In this document: positions 24,262-32,749 of the stretch, in pieces
Layout: every line of letters starts with the position of its first letter
How positions within the stretch are numbered: the first letter of the stretch is position 1
Origin: Spirosoma aerolatum
GTDB taxonomy: Bacteria > Bacteroidota > Bacteroidia > Cytophagales > Spirosomataceae
NCBI RefSeq assembly: GCF_002056795.1
Contig: NZ_CP020104.1
Coordinates: 2,863,001 to 2,927,000, forward strand
Direction: 5' to 3'
Length of the DNA: 64,000 nucleotides
The notes under the pieces: generated by a model
Databases searched by the model: none
What the model was told of the DNA's origin: nothing
The model's input: only the letters and a program-made list of their open reading frames with translations
Translations under genes and position numbers: made by a program

Positions 24262-26889
24262 TTACAGGATTTCAATGTACCCATCGGTTCCATTTAGCCG
24301 GATTCGTTGCCCGTCTTTGATCAGCTTCGTCGCCTGATCGATGCCCACAACGGCGGGTAAGCCATACTCACGGGCGATAACGGCTCCGTGGGTCATCAGG
24401 CCACCGACTTCAGTAACCAGCCCTTTGATGGCGACAAACAGGGGGGTCCAGCTCGGGTCGGTAAAGGGCGTAACGAGAATATCGCCTTCTTCCAGGTCGG
24501 TGTCTTCCATCTTCAGAATGACCCGCGCCCGTCCCTCAATCACGCCCGCCGAAACGGGTAGCCCCACAATAGCGTCAGCCGGGAGATTGTCGCGTTTGTA
24601 CTGACCCGTAATGATTTCACCGTCGGATGTCATCACCCGTGGAGGTGTTAGTTTTTCAAAGCGTTTGTAGTCGTCTTTTCGCTGATTGATCAGGTCATAG
24701 TCCAGCGTATGGGTGCGGATGACGTCGCGGAGTTCGTCAAATTTGAGATAAAACAAGTCTTCTTTTTCGTGAAGAACGCCCGCCTGCACGAGTCGCCCGG
24801 CTTCCTTTAGCAGTGCTTGTTTAAAGATGAAATACCGACTGACGATGCCGTATTTAGGATACTCCCGATACCCGGCCAGGTTACGAACCAGGTCGATCAT
24901 GCGGCTCGTTTCGTTCACTTTCTCGTCGCCATCCGGTAATTCCTTCAGCCGGGCCAGAATCTCCTGTTTTTTGGCCATCGCTTCCCGCAACCCCCGCTCA
25001 AACCGCCGACTGCTTTCGCCCGGTTCAAAGTTTTTGATGTTGCTTAGAATCAGCGGAATAAGCGTGGCTGGTTTCTCACTCCATCGGGGTCTCGTAATGT
25101 CGATTTCTCCGGCACAGCGCATGCCGTATCTGGTCAGAAAAATGTTGATGGCGTTGCGGGCTTCTGGTCCACCGGCCACCGTAGCCAGTTCATCCAGGAA
25201 ATGATCGTCTTGTTCCTGCGCAAGGTTACCCCGTTGTAAATAGGCAATTACGTCAGGATAAGGGCGAATGGCATCGGCCACATCCAGCAAGGCCAGTCCC
25301 ATTTCCGACGTAATGTTGTTCGGCACTGATTGCGTCAGAGTGTCGGCTACGGCTTTTTCACCCAACCACATCTCCATATGTTCGTTGAGCCAGGAGGCCG
25401 CGTTCATGCCTGTCATGATAACGCCGAAACTTTGCGAATCAGCCGCCCCTCGTTTCGACTGTTGGGTTGTTTCCTGAATAAAATCGAGCAGGTCTGTGCC
25501 CGACTTTGATTGAATAGCCTGTTTTAGCTCCGCTATGGCTGATTCACTGCGCCCGATCAATTCCGAAACAATAGCCGGATCGTAGTCGGCCAGGGTTTGG
25601 TAATCGATTGGCGGTGGGCCTGGAGGGTTTTTGGCTAGAATCGCTTCCGGCTGCTCTGGCACCGATTTGATGAAATCGCCACGCTCCAGCAGGGTCATAA
25701 ATGCATCTCTGATGAGCGGGTCCGATTTGCCCAGCACATTGACAAGCATGTGTCGTTTGACAGGCGATGCCAGATCATCGACCACATCCACAAAAATCCG
25801 TCCACCCGCCGTGGGCATCGGTCGGCCCGCCGTCAGTTGCCACATGGCGATACCCAACGGCTTCATGGCATCGGTCATCATTTGCTGGTGCCCAACCGAT
25901 ACATACACATGGGGGCCTTCGTCGGCTCCTTCCGGGAGGGGAAATAAAGTCGTGATTGGCCGACTCTGGACAACGTAAACTGAATGACCCACCAGACACC
26001 ATTCGATGTCCTGCGGCTGGCCGAAATGGGTTTCAATCGTACGGCCAATGCGTTCTAACTGCAAAATCTGCTCGTCGCTCAGCGCTGGCTGGTTTTGTTG
26101 TTCTACGTCAATGGCTTGTTCGGTTGTGCCCCCCGTATCGGTAGCATAAATAGCCAGTTTCTTAGTAGAAACGTTCTTTTCAATTAGTTCGCCATGGCGC
26201 ACTTTATACGTATCGGCATTGACCAGACCCGCGACCAAGGCTTCACCAAGTCCGAAACTGGCGTCGATGGATACGACCTTGCGGTTACCTGAAATGGGGT
26301 CGGCGGTAAACAGAACGCCCGCTGTCTGGGGAAAAACCATCTTCTGAACCACCACCGCCAGCCGGACGTTGCGGTGGTCGAAGCCATGCTGAATGCGGTA
26401 GGTTACGGCCCGCTCCGTGAATAGCGATGCCCAGCATTTACTGATATGTCGTAAAATAGCTTCTTCTCCGATGATATTCAGATACGTATCCTGCTGACCG
26501 GCAAAGGAAGCGGTAGGCAAATCCTCGGCGGTGGCGCTGGACCGTACCGCATAAGCCTCCTGTTCACCAAACATTTTGAGGTGTTCCGTAATCGCTTCGG
26601 CCATAGCCTGGGGAATGGGAATGGCTGCGATAGCCGCGCGGAGTTCGGCGCTGAGTGTACTGATCTCATTCCGCTTGTGTATGTCCAGCAGCGCCAGTTG
26701 ATTGAGCAGTGAATGAACGGTTTCATCCTGCGCCACAACCTCATTATAGGCTTCCGTCGTCACGCAAAAGCCTGCGGGTACGTTTATGCCCGTGATCCGG
26801 GACAACTCTCCCAGATTAGCCCCTTTGCCACCAACAACGTTGAGCTTTGTTTTGTCTATGGATTGAAAATCAAGCGTGTAAGGGTTCAT
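24262..26889 (-). CDS. PEP synthase-like phosphotransferase, rifamycin phosphotransferase (Rph) layout
   Basis: 875 residues. Residues 1-320 form the ATP-binding domain (VGGKGANLGELSRITGINVP, YAVRSSATAEDLPTASFAGQ, QDIEWCL). The middle 330-760 is the long insert typical of rifamycin phosphotransferases and unlike true PEP synthase. The C-terminal swivelling domain has catalytic His834 in GGLMTHGAVIAREYGLP, 41 residues from the end. Length and architecture fit Rph (about 867 residues) better than PpsA (about 790). Rph enzymes transfer the beta-phosphate of ATP to rifamycins. An adjacent MarR gene supports a drug-response role. A role in central metabolism cannot be excluded. Confidence 0.8.
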   Translation of the reverse strand: MNPYTLDFQSIDKTKLNVVGGKGANLGELSRITGINVPAGFCVTTEAYNEVVAQDETVHSLLNQLALLDIHKRNEISTLSAELRAAIAAIPIPQAMAEAITEHLKMFGEQEAYAVRSSATAEDLPTASFAGQQDTYLNIIGEEAILRHISKCWASLFTERAVTYRIQHGFDHRNVRLAVVVQKMVFPQTAGVLFTADPISGNRKVVSIDASFGLGEALVAGLVNADTYKVRHGELIEKNVSTKKLAIYATDTGGTTEQAIDVEQQNQPALSDEQILQLERIGRTIETHFGQPQDIEWCLVGHSVYVVQSRPITTLFPLPEGADEGPHVYVSVGHQQMMTDAMKPLGIAMWQLTAGRPMPTAGGRIFVDVVDDLASPVKRHMLVNVLGKSDPLIRDAFMTLLERGDFIKSVPEQPEAILAKNPPGPPPIDYQTLADYDPAIVSELIGRSESAIAELKQAIQSKSGTDLLDFIQETTQQSKRGAADSQSFGVIMTGMNAASWLNEHMEMWLGEKAVADTLTQSVPNNITSEMGLALLDVADAIRPYPDVIAYLQRGNLAQEQDDHFLDELATVAGGPEARNAINIFLTRYGMRCAGEIDITRPRWSEKPATLIPLILSNIKNFEPGESSRRFERGLREAMAKKQEILARLKELPDGDEKVNETSRMIDLVRNLAGYREYPKYGIVSRYFIFKQALLKEAGRLVQAGVLHEKEDLFYLKFDELRDVIRTHTLDYDLINQRKDDYKRFEKLTPPRVMTSDGEIITGQYKRDNLPADAIVGLPVSAGVIEGRARVILKMEDTDLEEGDILVTPFTDPSWTPLFVAIKGLVTEVGGLMTHGAVIAREYGLPAVVGIDQATKLIKDGQRIRLNGTDGYIEIL

Positions 26890-26899
26890 GTAAGGGTCG

Positions 26900-26988
26900 A
26901 ATGATTGAATGGTTGAATGATTGTATTGAGTACTGTATGTGTTTCACTCTGTCAATCGACAAGTCAATCATTCAACCATTCAATCATT
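26900..26988. repeat. Dyad repeat with 24-bp perfect arms that ends the MarR gene
   Basis: Arms 26900-26923 and 26965-26988 are exact complements (AATGATTGAATGGTTGAATG...). The right arm encodes the last seven codons and stop of the MarR gene (MIEWLND). Confidence 0.95.
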
Positions 26989-27416
26989 TCATTCATCAGG
27001 GCAATGGCTTTTGTAAAGTAGGTGTCAATGATAGTGCGCTCCTCGTCCGAAAAGGAAGCCAGAAGCTGTTGCGACTGGCTGCGGAAGTCTCGGTAAAGGG
27101 GTTCCAGCAACGCCATGATCGCTTCGGTGTTTGGCGCAATAAAGACCTTCCGTCGGTCGTCGGGGGCAAATCGGCGGCTTACCAGTCCTTTCTTTTCAAA
27201 TCGGTCGATTAAGCCCGTCACGGCTCCCGTTGTCAGACCCGTCAACGTGGCCAGTTCACCCGCGGTCATTTGCCCTTTCTCGATCAGGAAGCCGAGGTAT
27301 TTATGATCCGTACCCGAAATTCCAGCTTTACGGGCCACGGCTTCGTGCATCTGAATGGAGGTGTAGGCATATAGCTGGCTAAGTTTTCTTGTGGTTTTAA
27401 CAGCATCGTTAGTCAT
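26964..27416 (-). CDS. MarR-family transcriptional regulator
   Basis: 150 residues. The winged helix is clear: GISGTDHKYLGFLIEKGQMT, TAGELATLTGLTTGAVTGLI, DRFEKKGLVSRRFAPDDRRK. Helical dimerisation segments flank it. It lies just upstream of the rifamycin phosphotransferase-like gene on the same strand and probably controls it, as MarR proteins do for drug-modifying enzymes. Its final residues MIEWLND are encoded by an intergenic repeat arm, so the original C-terminus was probably replaced. Its first 23 or so codons are duplicated as a remnant at 29188-29252. Confidence 0.92.
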   Translation of the reverse strand: MTNDAVKTTRKLSQLYAYTSIQMHEAVARKAGISGTDHKYLGFLIEKGQMTAGELATLTGLTTGAVTGLIDRFEKKGLVSRRFAPDDRRKVFIAPNTEAIMALLEPLYRDFRSQSQQLLASFSDEERTIIDTYFTKAIALMNEMIEWLND

Positions 27417-27537
27417 TTATATCTTATTGTCTAAATATCTTAGTTGTAAAGATAATTGGATAAATTGAAAATTCACTACTCATAGGTAAGAGCCTACCGG
27501 ATGTGCCCATAATTTGAACCTGTCTATTTAATAGCTT

Positions 27538-27625
27538 TTTTGTCATCCCGACGGAGGAGGGATTTTCGGAGATTGACGGCTTAATAAGCTCACCCGGAGA
27601 TCCCTCCTCCGTCGGGATGACAAAA
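27538..27625. repeat. TGTCATCCCGA palindrome
   Basis: Arms begin TTTTGTCATCCCGACGGAGG and close with the complement at 27594-27625. It lies between the divergent MarR and SDR genes. Confidence 0.92.
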
Positions 27626-27678
27626 TCTAATTATGACTCGATTAAGGAAATGTTAAACAGTCGATTTTTTTAAATTTA

Positions 27679-27726
27679 TTTGGAACAATCGTTCCGTTAT
27701 GTTTATGTTTGCGGAACGATTGTTCC
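27679..27726 (+). promoter_or_regulatory. SDR promoter with two TetR-type operators
   Basis: A -33 TTTG (27679-27682) and a -7 TATGTTTG (27704-27711) are separated by 21 bp, an excellent Bacteroidota promoter. Operator 1, GGAACAATCGTTCC (27682-27695), starts on the last base of the -33 box. Operator 2, GGAACGATTGTTCC (27713-27726), follows the -7 box and is the exact reverse complement of operator 1. Confidence 0.85.
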
Positions 27727-27752
27727 AGTATTGAATCTAAATTGACGAAAAA

Positions 27753-28511
27753 ATGAGTAGACTGAGTAATAAGATCGCCGTGATTACCGGCGGAAATTCG
27801 GGGATTGGTTTTGCTACCGCCCAACAATTTATTGCAGAAGGGGCCAGCGTCATTATCACCGGACGAAACCAGCAGGCCATTGATGAAGCGGTAAAAAAAC
27901 TAGGCGATAAGGCCATCGGTATTCGTTCGGACGCGTCCAGCATTAGCGATACAGAAGCACTGGTCGAAACGGTAAAGGCACGGTATGGTCGGGTCGATGT
28001 ACTGGTCGTCAACGCCGGGGTTAATTTTATGGAGCCAGTAGGACAGATTACCGAAAAGGGCTTCGACTATATCTCGAATATCAACCTGAAAGGGGCCATT
28101 TTCACCATAGAGAAGTTTATCCCCATCCTGGCCGAAGGCGCTTCCGTTATTAATGTCACCTCCGTTAGTGCGTTTGTCGTTGGTATGGGAACGGCGGTAT
28201 ACGCAGCCAGCAAAGCCGCACTCACCGCGTACAGCCGAACGGCTGCCATCGAGCTGGCCCCCCGAAAAATTCGGGTCAATACCATTGCCCCAGCCATGAC
28301 CGAAACCGAGATCTTCCATAAAGGAAACGGGGCTTTTACGGCGGACATGATTGCGTTTACCAAAAACAAAATGCCGTTTAAACGCTATGGTCATCCAGCC
28401 GAAGTGGCAAAGCTGGCGGTTTTCCTGGCTTCCGATGATGCTTCCTTTATTTCGGGCAGCGAGTACGTGATTGACGGAGCGGCTTCTGTAAATGAGCCGT
28501 TTAGAGTGTAA
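27753..28511 (+). CDS. Classical SDR oxidoreductase (TetR-controlled)
   Basis: 252 residues. Cofactor motif AVITGGNSGIGFATAQQF, NAG motif VVNAGV, catalytic Ser in INVTSVSAF, and YAASKAAL giving the Tyr-x-x-x-Lys pair; C-terminal GSEYVIDGAASVNEP is typical. NAD(P)-dependent; the residue after the glycine motif (TGRNQQ) suggests NADP(H). Substrate unknown. It is the regulated partner of the TetR gene downstream: two operators bracket its promoter and a third lies before the TetR gene. TetR-SDR pairs of this kind usually answer electrophiles or quinones. Confidence 0.93.
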   Translation: MSRLSNKIAVITGGNSGIGFATAQQFIAEGASVIITGRNQQAIDEAVKKLGDKAIGIRSDASSISDTEALVETVKARYGRVDVLVVNAGVNFMEPVGQITEKGFDYISNINLKGAIFTIEKFIPILAEGASVINVTSVSAFVVGMGTAVYAASKAALTAYSRTAAIELAPRKIRVNTIAPAMTETEIFHKGNGAFTADMIAFTKNKMPFKRYGHPAEVAKLAVFLASDDASFISGSEYVIDGAASVNEPFRV

Positions 28512-28528
28512 ATTTTTTTTGTCATAAA

Positions 28529-28560
28529 CTGGAACGACCATTCCAATGTTCTACCTTTGT
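28529..28560 (+). promoter_or_regulatory. TetR gene promoter with operator 3
   Basis: Operator GGAACGACCATTCC at 28532-28545 matches the paired operators at 27682 and 27713. A -7 box TACCTTTG ends near 28560. The -33 position reads ACTG and overlaps the operator as in the SDR promoter. Bound repressor would block both boxes. Confidence 0.75.
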
Positions 28561-28587
28561 GAAGGAAATCCTCTTCACAAAGGTTTT
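28555..28587 (+). promoter_or_regulatory. Leader hairpin directly before the TetR start codon
   Basis: CTTTGTGAAG pairs perfectly with CTTCACAAAG, followed by GTTTTTT and then the ATG at 28590. It looks like a terminator fold but lies in the leader, so it may limit translation or cause early termination. Confidence 0.6.
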
Positions 28588-28589
28588 TT

Positions 28590-29177
28590 ATGGCAAGAAC
28601 AAAATTGTTTGACGAAGCGCTTATCCTGAACAAAGCCATGAATTTGTTTTGGGAAAAGGGATATAACGCCACGTCGGCGCAGGATTTAGTAGACGGGCTG
28701 AACATCAGCCGTTCGAGCTTGTACGATACGTTTGGCGACAAACATTCGCTGTTTGTAAAAGCCCTGAAATTATACCGGGAAGAGCGGATCGATCCCGTAC
28801 TCAACGGGCTGGAGTCGGCCAGCGATATGGAGCAATATATCCGGGATGTATTTACCACGGTCAAAGATGATGCCCTGAATGATACCTGTTCAAAAGGGTG
28901 CTTTATGGTTAATTCGGCCGTAGAGATGGCCCCCACAGACCCAGAAATCGCATCGATTGTGTATGGAATTATGGTCGATACAGAAAAGGCCATTACGCAG
29001 GCCATAGCCATAGGGCAGGAGCGGGGCTTATTTTCTACGAAACACTCGGCTCAGTCGTTAGCGAGGTTTGTTTTTAACGCCCTGAACGGGTTACGCGTTA
29101 CCGTCAAATTTGATACGGATAAACGCATGTTCGACGATATTGTGGATGTGAGTCTGGCTGCCTTAAAAGTTAGCTGA
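28590..29177 (+). CDS. TetR/AcrR-family repressor
   Basis: 195 residues. N-terminal helix-turn-helix FDEALILNKAMNLFWEKGYN followed by ATSAQDLVDGLNISRSSLYD and TFGDKHSLFVKAL are textbook TetR; the ligand domain has the TetR_C family Cys pair region CSKGCFMVNSAVEMAP. The Cys residues in DTCSKGCF could allow thiol-based sensing, as known for some members of this subgroup, but this is inference. It likely represses itself and the upstream SDR gene through the three GGAAC-N4-(G/A)TTCC sites. Confidence 0.94.
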   Translation: MARTKLFDEALILNKAMNLFWEKGYNATSAQDLVDGLNISRSSLYDTFGDKHSLFVKALKLYREERIDPVLNGLESASDMEQYIRDVFTTVKDDALNDTCSKGCFMVNSAVEMAPTDPEIASIVYGIMVDTEKAITQAIAIGQERGLFSTKHSAQSLARFVFNALNGLRVTVKFDTDKRMFDDIVDVSLAALKVS

Positions 29178-29187
29178 TGAGCCTGGG

Positions 29188-29252
29188 CATCTGAATCGAT
29201 GTATCAGGGTATAGCTGGCTTCGTTTTCTTGTGGGTTTAATGGCAAACGGAA
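29188..29252 (-). pseudogene. Remnant of the 5' end of a MarR gene
   Basis: Read on the minus strand, it gives AIKPTRKRSQLYPDTSIQMP, aligned with AVKTTRKLSQLYAYTSIQMH of the intact MarR protein encoded at 26964-27416. DNA identity is near perfect in TATAGCTGGCT and GTTTTCTTGTGG. No start or body remains. It makes an approximately 65-bp direct repeat that flanks the SDR-TetR pair. Confidence 0.8.
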
Positions 29253-29378
29253 GTTGATTAGTAACTAGTTGCAGGGGCAATAGGCTGGAAATCAATGGTT
29301 CGTCTACCTATTAGCCGGGAAATAGGATAACTATTCGTCCGCTGGCTGGTTTGGTCTATATCCTTAAACCATCAATTC

Positions 29379-30710
29379 ATGCCTACCCGCTTTGTCCATT
29401 ATTGGCAGCAACTTCGTGAATCGCTTTGGTTCCTACCGGGCTTACTGTTACTTGCTTCTTTTGGATTGGCGTATGGTTTGGTTGAGTTTGATGCCCACAC
29501 GAGTTGGCAGGGCGAAAAGCGATTTCCACTTCTGTTCGGCACAGGTGCTGATGGGGCAAGAGGTATGCTGGCAGCCATTGCCGGTTCCATGCTGACGGTA
29601 GCGACGCTGGCTTTTTCCCTAACCTTATCGACCATTTCACAGGTTAGTAGCCAATATTCTCCCCGCGTATTACGTAACTTCATGCGTGACCGGGTCAATC
29701 AGTTCGTGATGGGTTATTTTGTGGGTGTATTTGCCTATTGCCTGATCGTACTGGGCACCATTCGTGGTACAGACGAAGTTAAGTTCGTGCCATCCACTGC
29801 CGTCTTGACAGGACTTATACTAGCACTGGGGGGTGTGGCAGCGCTAATCTTTTTTATTCATCATATTGCTGAATCACTCCAGACCGGAACCATCGTCCAA
29901 CATATTTTCCACGAAACGACTAAAGCCATTGCTGATTTGTTCCCTGATCAGCTTGGTGAACCCATCGATGATCCGAAGAAAGCGGAAGCGGCACTCCAGT
30001 ATGCCGATGAACAGACGGGCTGGCATCCGGTACCGACAAACAAATCGGGCTATCTTCAACTGATTAATACCGATGGGCTGCTCAACTGGGCGATCAGCAA
30101 TCGGGTTGTTTTGCGTGTCGAAAAAGAAATGGGTGCTTTTGTGGGGGAGGGTACTGTACTCTTTTCCGTACGTAGTGGGATGGAACGCCCTGATCCTATG
30201 GAAGCAGACTGGCCTGATAGCCTGATGGAGTATATTAGCATAGGAAGGCATCGCAATGTAGAACAGGACGTAGCTTTTGGTATTCAACAACTAGTCGACA
30301 TTGCGTTAAAAGCCCTTTCTCCGGGTATTAATGATACCACTACGGCTATTATGGCCATCGACTACCTGGGAGCAATCTGTGAGCATCTGGCTCAGCGCGA
30401 GTTTCCGGCCCGGTTACGTTCCGACGGACAGCATTTGCGGGTGTTGGTTCGCAGTGCGGACTTTGCAGATTACATCCGTCTGGCTTTTGATCTACCCCGT
30501 ATCAATGCCAGGGGTAACCATGCCGTATTACGTCGGTTGCTGAGGGCACTTGCGCTGGTCAATGAAGCGGTTTGCTCCGAAGACAGCAAGCCAGTCCTGC
30601 GCGAACAGGCCGATCTGCTAGTTCAGTATGCTGATCAGACACTGGCTACTGATTATGAAAAACAACAGGTACACAGTCTGTATGCTATTTTGATGAAAAC
30701 GTGGGCTTAA
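29379..30710 (+). CDS. DUF2254 membrane protein
   Basis: 443 residues. Four hydrophobic segments lie in the first 165 residues (LWFLPGLLLLASFGLAYGLV, GMLAAIAGSMLTVATLAFSL, FVMGYFVGVFAYCLIVLGTI, LTGLILALGGVAALIFFIHH). The soluble C-terminal region has the DUF2254 hallmarks FSPRVLRNFMRDR-type, RDVEQDVAFGIQQLVDIALK and ALSPGINDTTTAIMAIDYLG. The family is widespread in bacteria; function is unproven, with suggested links to membrane stress or ion homeostasis. Single gene with its own leader. Confidence 0.92.
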   Translation: MPTRFVHYWQQLRESLWFLPGLLLLASFGLAYGLVEFDAHTSWQGEKRFPLLFGTGADGARGMLAAIAGSMLTVATLAFSLTLSTISQVSSQYSPRVLRNFMRDRVNQFVMGYFVGVFAYCLIVLGTIRGTDEVKFVPSTAVLTGLILALGGVAALIFFIHHIAESLQTGTIVQHIFHETTKAIADLFPDQLGEPIDDPKKAEAALQYADEQTGWHPVPTNKSGYLQLINTDGLLNWAISNRVVLRVEKEMGAFVGEGTVLFSVRSGMERPDPMEADWPDSLMEYISIGRHRNVEQDVAFGIQQLVDIALKALSPGINDTTTAIMAIDYLGAICEHLAQREFPARLRSDGQHLRVLVRSADFADYIRLAFDLPRINARGNHAVLRRLLRALALVNEAVCSEDSKPVLREQADLLVQYADQTLATDYEKQQVHSLYAILMKTWA

Positions 30711-30787
30711 AGGTACTTCCGGCAAAGAAAGTGCCTAGTTGAAAAATCTACAGGGATTACTCCTCTCCAGCTTACTTTCTAACCAGA

Positions 30788-30817
30788 TTCTAAGCGTAGC
30801 CTAAGCTTTGCCTAATT
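30788..30817 (+). promoter_or_regulatory. Three CTAAG direct repeats with 11-bp period
   Basis: CTAAG at 30790 and 30801 and CTAAT at 30812 are spaced exactly 11 bp, each preceded by T or C. One-turn spacing is what OmpR/PhoB-type response regulators use. The same array is found at 33651-33688. It lies about 100 bp before the gene at 30910. Confidence 0.7.
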
Positions 30818-30909
30818 TTTACGGCGTTTGTTAAGTTAATAACCAGCCAATAAAACGGCTGAAAAGTAGCTCTGTTGGGCTATACATGTTTAACCTAACC
30901 ACGTGAATT

Positions 30910-31470
30910 ATGGCTATCAATACGCATGTAACTCAGGAAAAAGCAACGTCAGTCTCCAGAATAACCCTGCTCCTGTATGGGATTGTTGTTCTTCTGGCGC
31001 TTGGAATAGGGTATTTACTGTACCGAAATGTTCAGTTGAACCAGGAGACTATACGCCAGCGTACGCAGTTGCAGACAGTAGTACAGGAAAATCAATTGAT
31101 CAGCGACCGCCAGCAACTTCAGTTCGGTATGAAAACGTTCGTATGGGCTATTCGTAATGCCATGTTGCAGAACAAATCGGGCGAAATCAACGAGTATTTC
31201 AATACGCTGGTTAAAGATCGGGGAGTTCAGGAAGTGCTACTGGTCGATCCGGCCGGAAACGTCACCATGTCAACCAATAAGAAAAATCAGGGAATTGCTT
31301 TTGCCAGTCGTTACCCAGCTTACTTGCTTGAACAACAGGCTGTTTATTTCAGTAATAAACAGCTCTATGAGCTATCGGCGCCTGTTAATGGCCCTAATAG
31401 TCGTTTAGGAACGCTGGTTATGTTTTACAAACCTTCGCCTATTTTGCCTGATTCACTGAATGCTCAGTAG
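30910..31470 (+). CDS. Single-pass membrane protein with extracytoplasmic sensor-like domain
   Basis: 186 residues. A short cytoplasmic tail (1-16) precedes one membrane helix (RITLLLYGIVVLLALGIGYL) and a coiled-coil stalk (NQETIRQRTQLQTVVQENQL). The outer domain (about 75-175) resembles a compact PAS/Cache fold as seen in chemoreceptor and kinase sensors (KDRGVQEVLLVDPAGNVTMS, then LYELSAPV and LGTLVMFYKP). No output domain follows, so it may be a partner of another envelope protein. Family not recognised. A CTAAG array upstream predicts control by a response regulator. Confidence 0.65.
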   Translation: MAINTHVTQEKATSVSRITLLLYGIVVLLALGIGYLLYRNVQLNQETIRQRTQLQTVVQENQLISDRQQLQFGMKTFVWAIRNAMLQNKSGEINEYFNTLVKDRGVQEVLLVDPAGNVTMSTNKKNQGIAFASRYPAYLLEQQAVYFSNKQLYELSAPVNGPNSRLGTLVMFYKPSPILPDSLNAQ

Positions 31471-31667
31471 GAAGTCTGTTTCTCCATAAGTCTTGCGTTC
31501 TTACGCTGCCGTCTGGCAATTTGATGATCCCCGTTGATGCCATGCGGACGGTTACACGCGATCAGACGAACCAGCAGTTCGGCTCTAGGAAAGGCAGCAG
31601 CCAGTTTGGAAAATGTGCACGATCAGATACAGGTGGGTGATCAGTGTAGAACAATCCCAGAACTATC

Positions 31668-32711
31668 ATGAAACGGACACTTACCTTTTCTCGTCGTGTG
31701 GTTACGGCCACGTTTATTGCCCTGCTGCTAGTTGCTCTTTTTGGGCTTATAGGCTATGCTGCCAGCTTTTTCTTTCTGGTTTTTGGAAGCATTACGGTTG
31801 CCGTTGTCATCAGCGGCTTAAGCCACTTTGTTAGACGAAACGTGTCTTTATCGTATAGCCTGTCGGTGGGCCTGGTTATGATAATACTGGTAGTGCTTAT
31901 AGGTGGTACAATCTGGGCACTGGCTCCAACGGTTAGTCGACAGGCCGACGAATTGGCCAAATCATTGCCGCAGTCAGTGATTCGGCTTAGAGATAACCTC
32001 TCGCAGACCGAATTAGGGCGAAAGGTGCTGGAAGGTATCCCAGACCAACCCGGTCAGCTGCTGAGTGCAGGCGGACCGGGGCGTGGGGTATTATCGCAGA
32101 TAACCGGTGTAGTTTCCGGAACGCTCGGTGGACTGGCCAACGTGCTGATTGTAGTGATTGCGGGTATTTATCTGGCCTCTGCCCCCGACAATTACCGCCG
32201 TGGCTTCGTTCGGTTGTTTAGTCCATCGTATCGCGGCCGGCTGCTGGGCGTGATGGACCAGTGCTATACAACGCTAAAAAATTGGTTTATAAGCCGCACC
32301 ATTACAATGACAGTGGTTGGGTTAGTTACTGGTGTTGGACTGGCCTTGTTAGGAATCCCATTTGCTATTGTATTGGGAATCATGGCTGGTGTGCTGAATT
32401 TTATCCCGAATCTGGGACCTTACATTGCGTTGGTACCCGCCTTGCTGGTTGCTATGCCACAGGGCACGAATTACCTACTGTATGTGATGGCGCTCTATAT
32501 GGGGGTTCAATCGCTGGAAGGTTACATCCTGACCCCTATGCTCGACAAGCGGTTTGTGTCGGTTCCACCAGCGCTGTTGCTCTTTGGACAGGTCTTACTT
32601 GGGGTTTTAGTCGGGCTGGTCGGTGTATTATTTGCTTCCCCGTTAATTGCTGTACTGCTGGTTTGTGTCGAGGAACTTTATGTAAAAGACCGGCTGGAAC
32701 TGAAAACGTAA
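31668..32711 (+). CDS. AI-2E family transporter (PerM/TqsA-like)
   Basis: 347 residues with about eight membrane helices in the family pattern: helices at 8-55 (ATFIALLLVALFGLIGYAAS, then FLVFGSITVAVVISGLSHFV), an extended soluble segment (95-135), and the C-terminal set with the conserved GVLNFIPNLGPYIALVPALL motif and QSLEGYILTPMLDKRFVSVP. Members export autoinducer-2 or act as Na+/H+ antiporters or general permeases; which applies here is unknown. Separated by about 200 bp of non-coding DNA from the sensor-like gene upstream, and close to the lipoprotein at 32750. Confidence 0.93.
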   Translation: MKRTLTFSRRVVTATFIALLLVALFGLIGYAASFFFLVFGSITVAVVISGLSHFVRRNVSLSYSLSVGLVMIILVVLIGGTIWALAPTVSRQADELAKSLPQSVIRLRDNLSQTELGRKVLEGIPDQPGQLLSAGGPGRGVLSQITGVVSGTLGGLANVLIVVIAGIYLASAPDNYRRGFVRLFSPSYRGRLLGVMDQCYTTLKNWFISRTITMTVVGLVTGVGLALLGIPFAIVLGIMAGVLNFIPNLGPYIALVPALLVAMPQGTNYLLYVMALYMGVQSLEGYILTPMLDKRFVSVPPALLLFGQVLLGVLVGLVGVLFASPLIAVLLVCVEELYVKDRLELKT

Positions 32712-32749
32712 ACCAGGTTTCAATAAATCAATATATAAATCTCAACGAA

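Noticed and set aside
31480..31640. Possible gene remnant between the sensor-like gene and the transporter
   Set aside because: A short open reading (LTLPSGNLMIPVDAMRTVTR) was seen, but I could not relate it to any family or to other parts of the window.
32261..32749. Extension of the small lipoprotein frame upstream into the transporter gene
   Set aside because: The added residues are the out-of-frame shadow of the AI-2E family gene; the lipoprotein signal starts at 32750.
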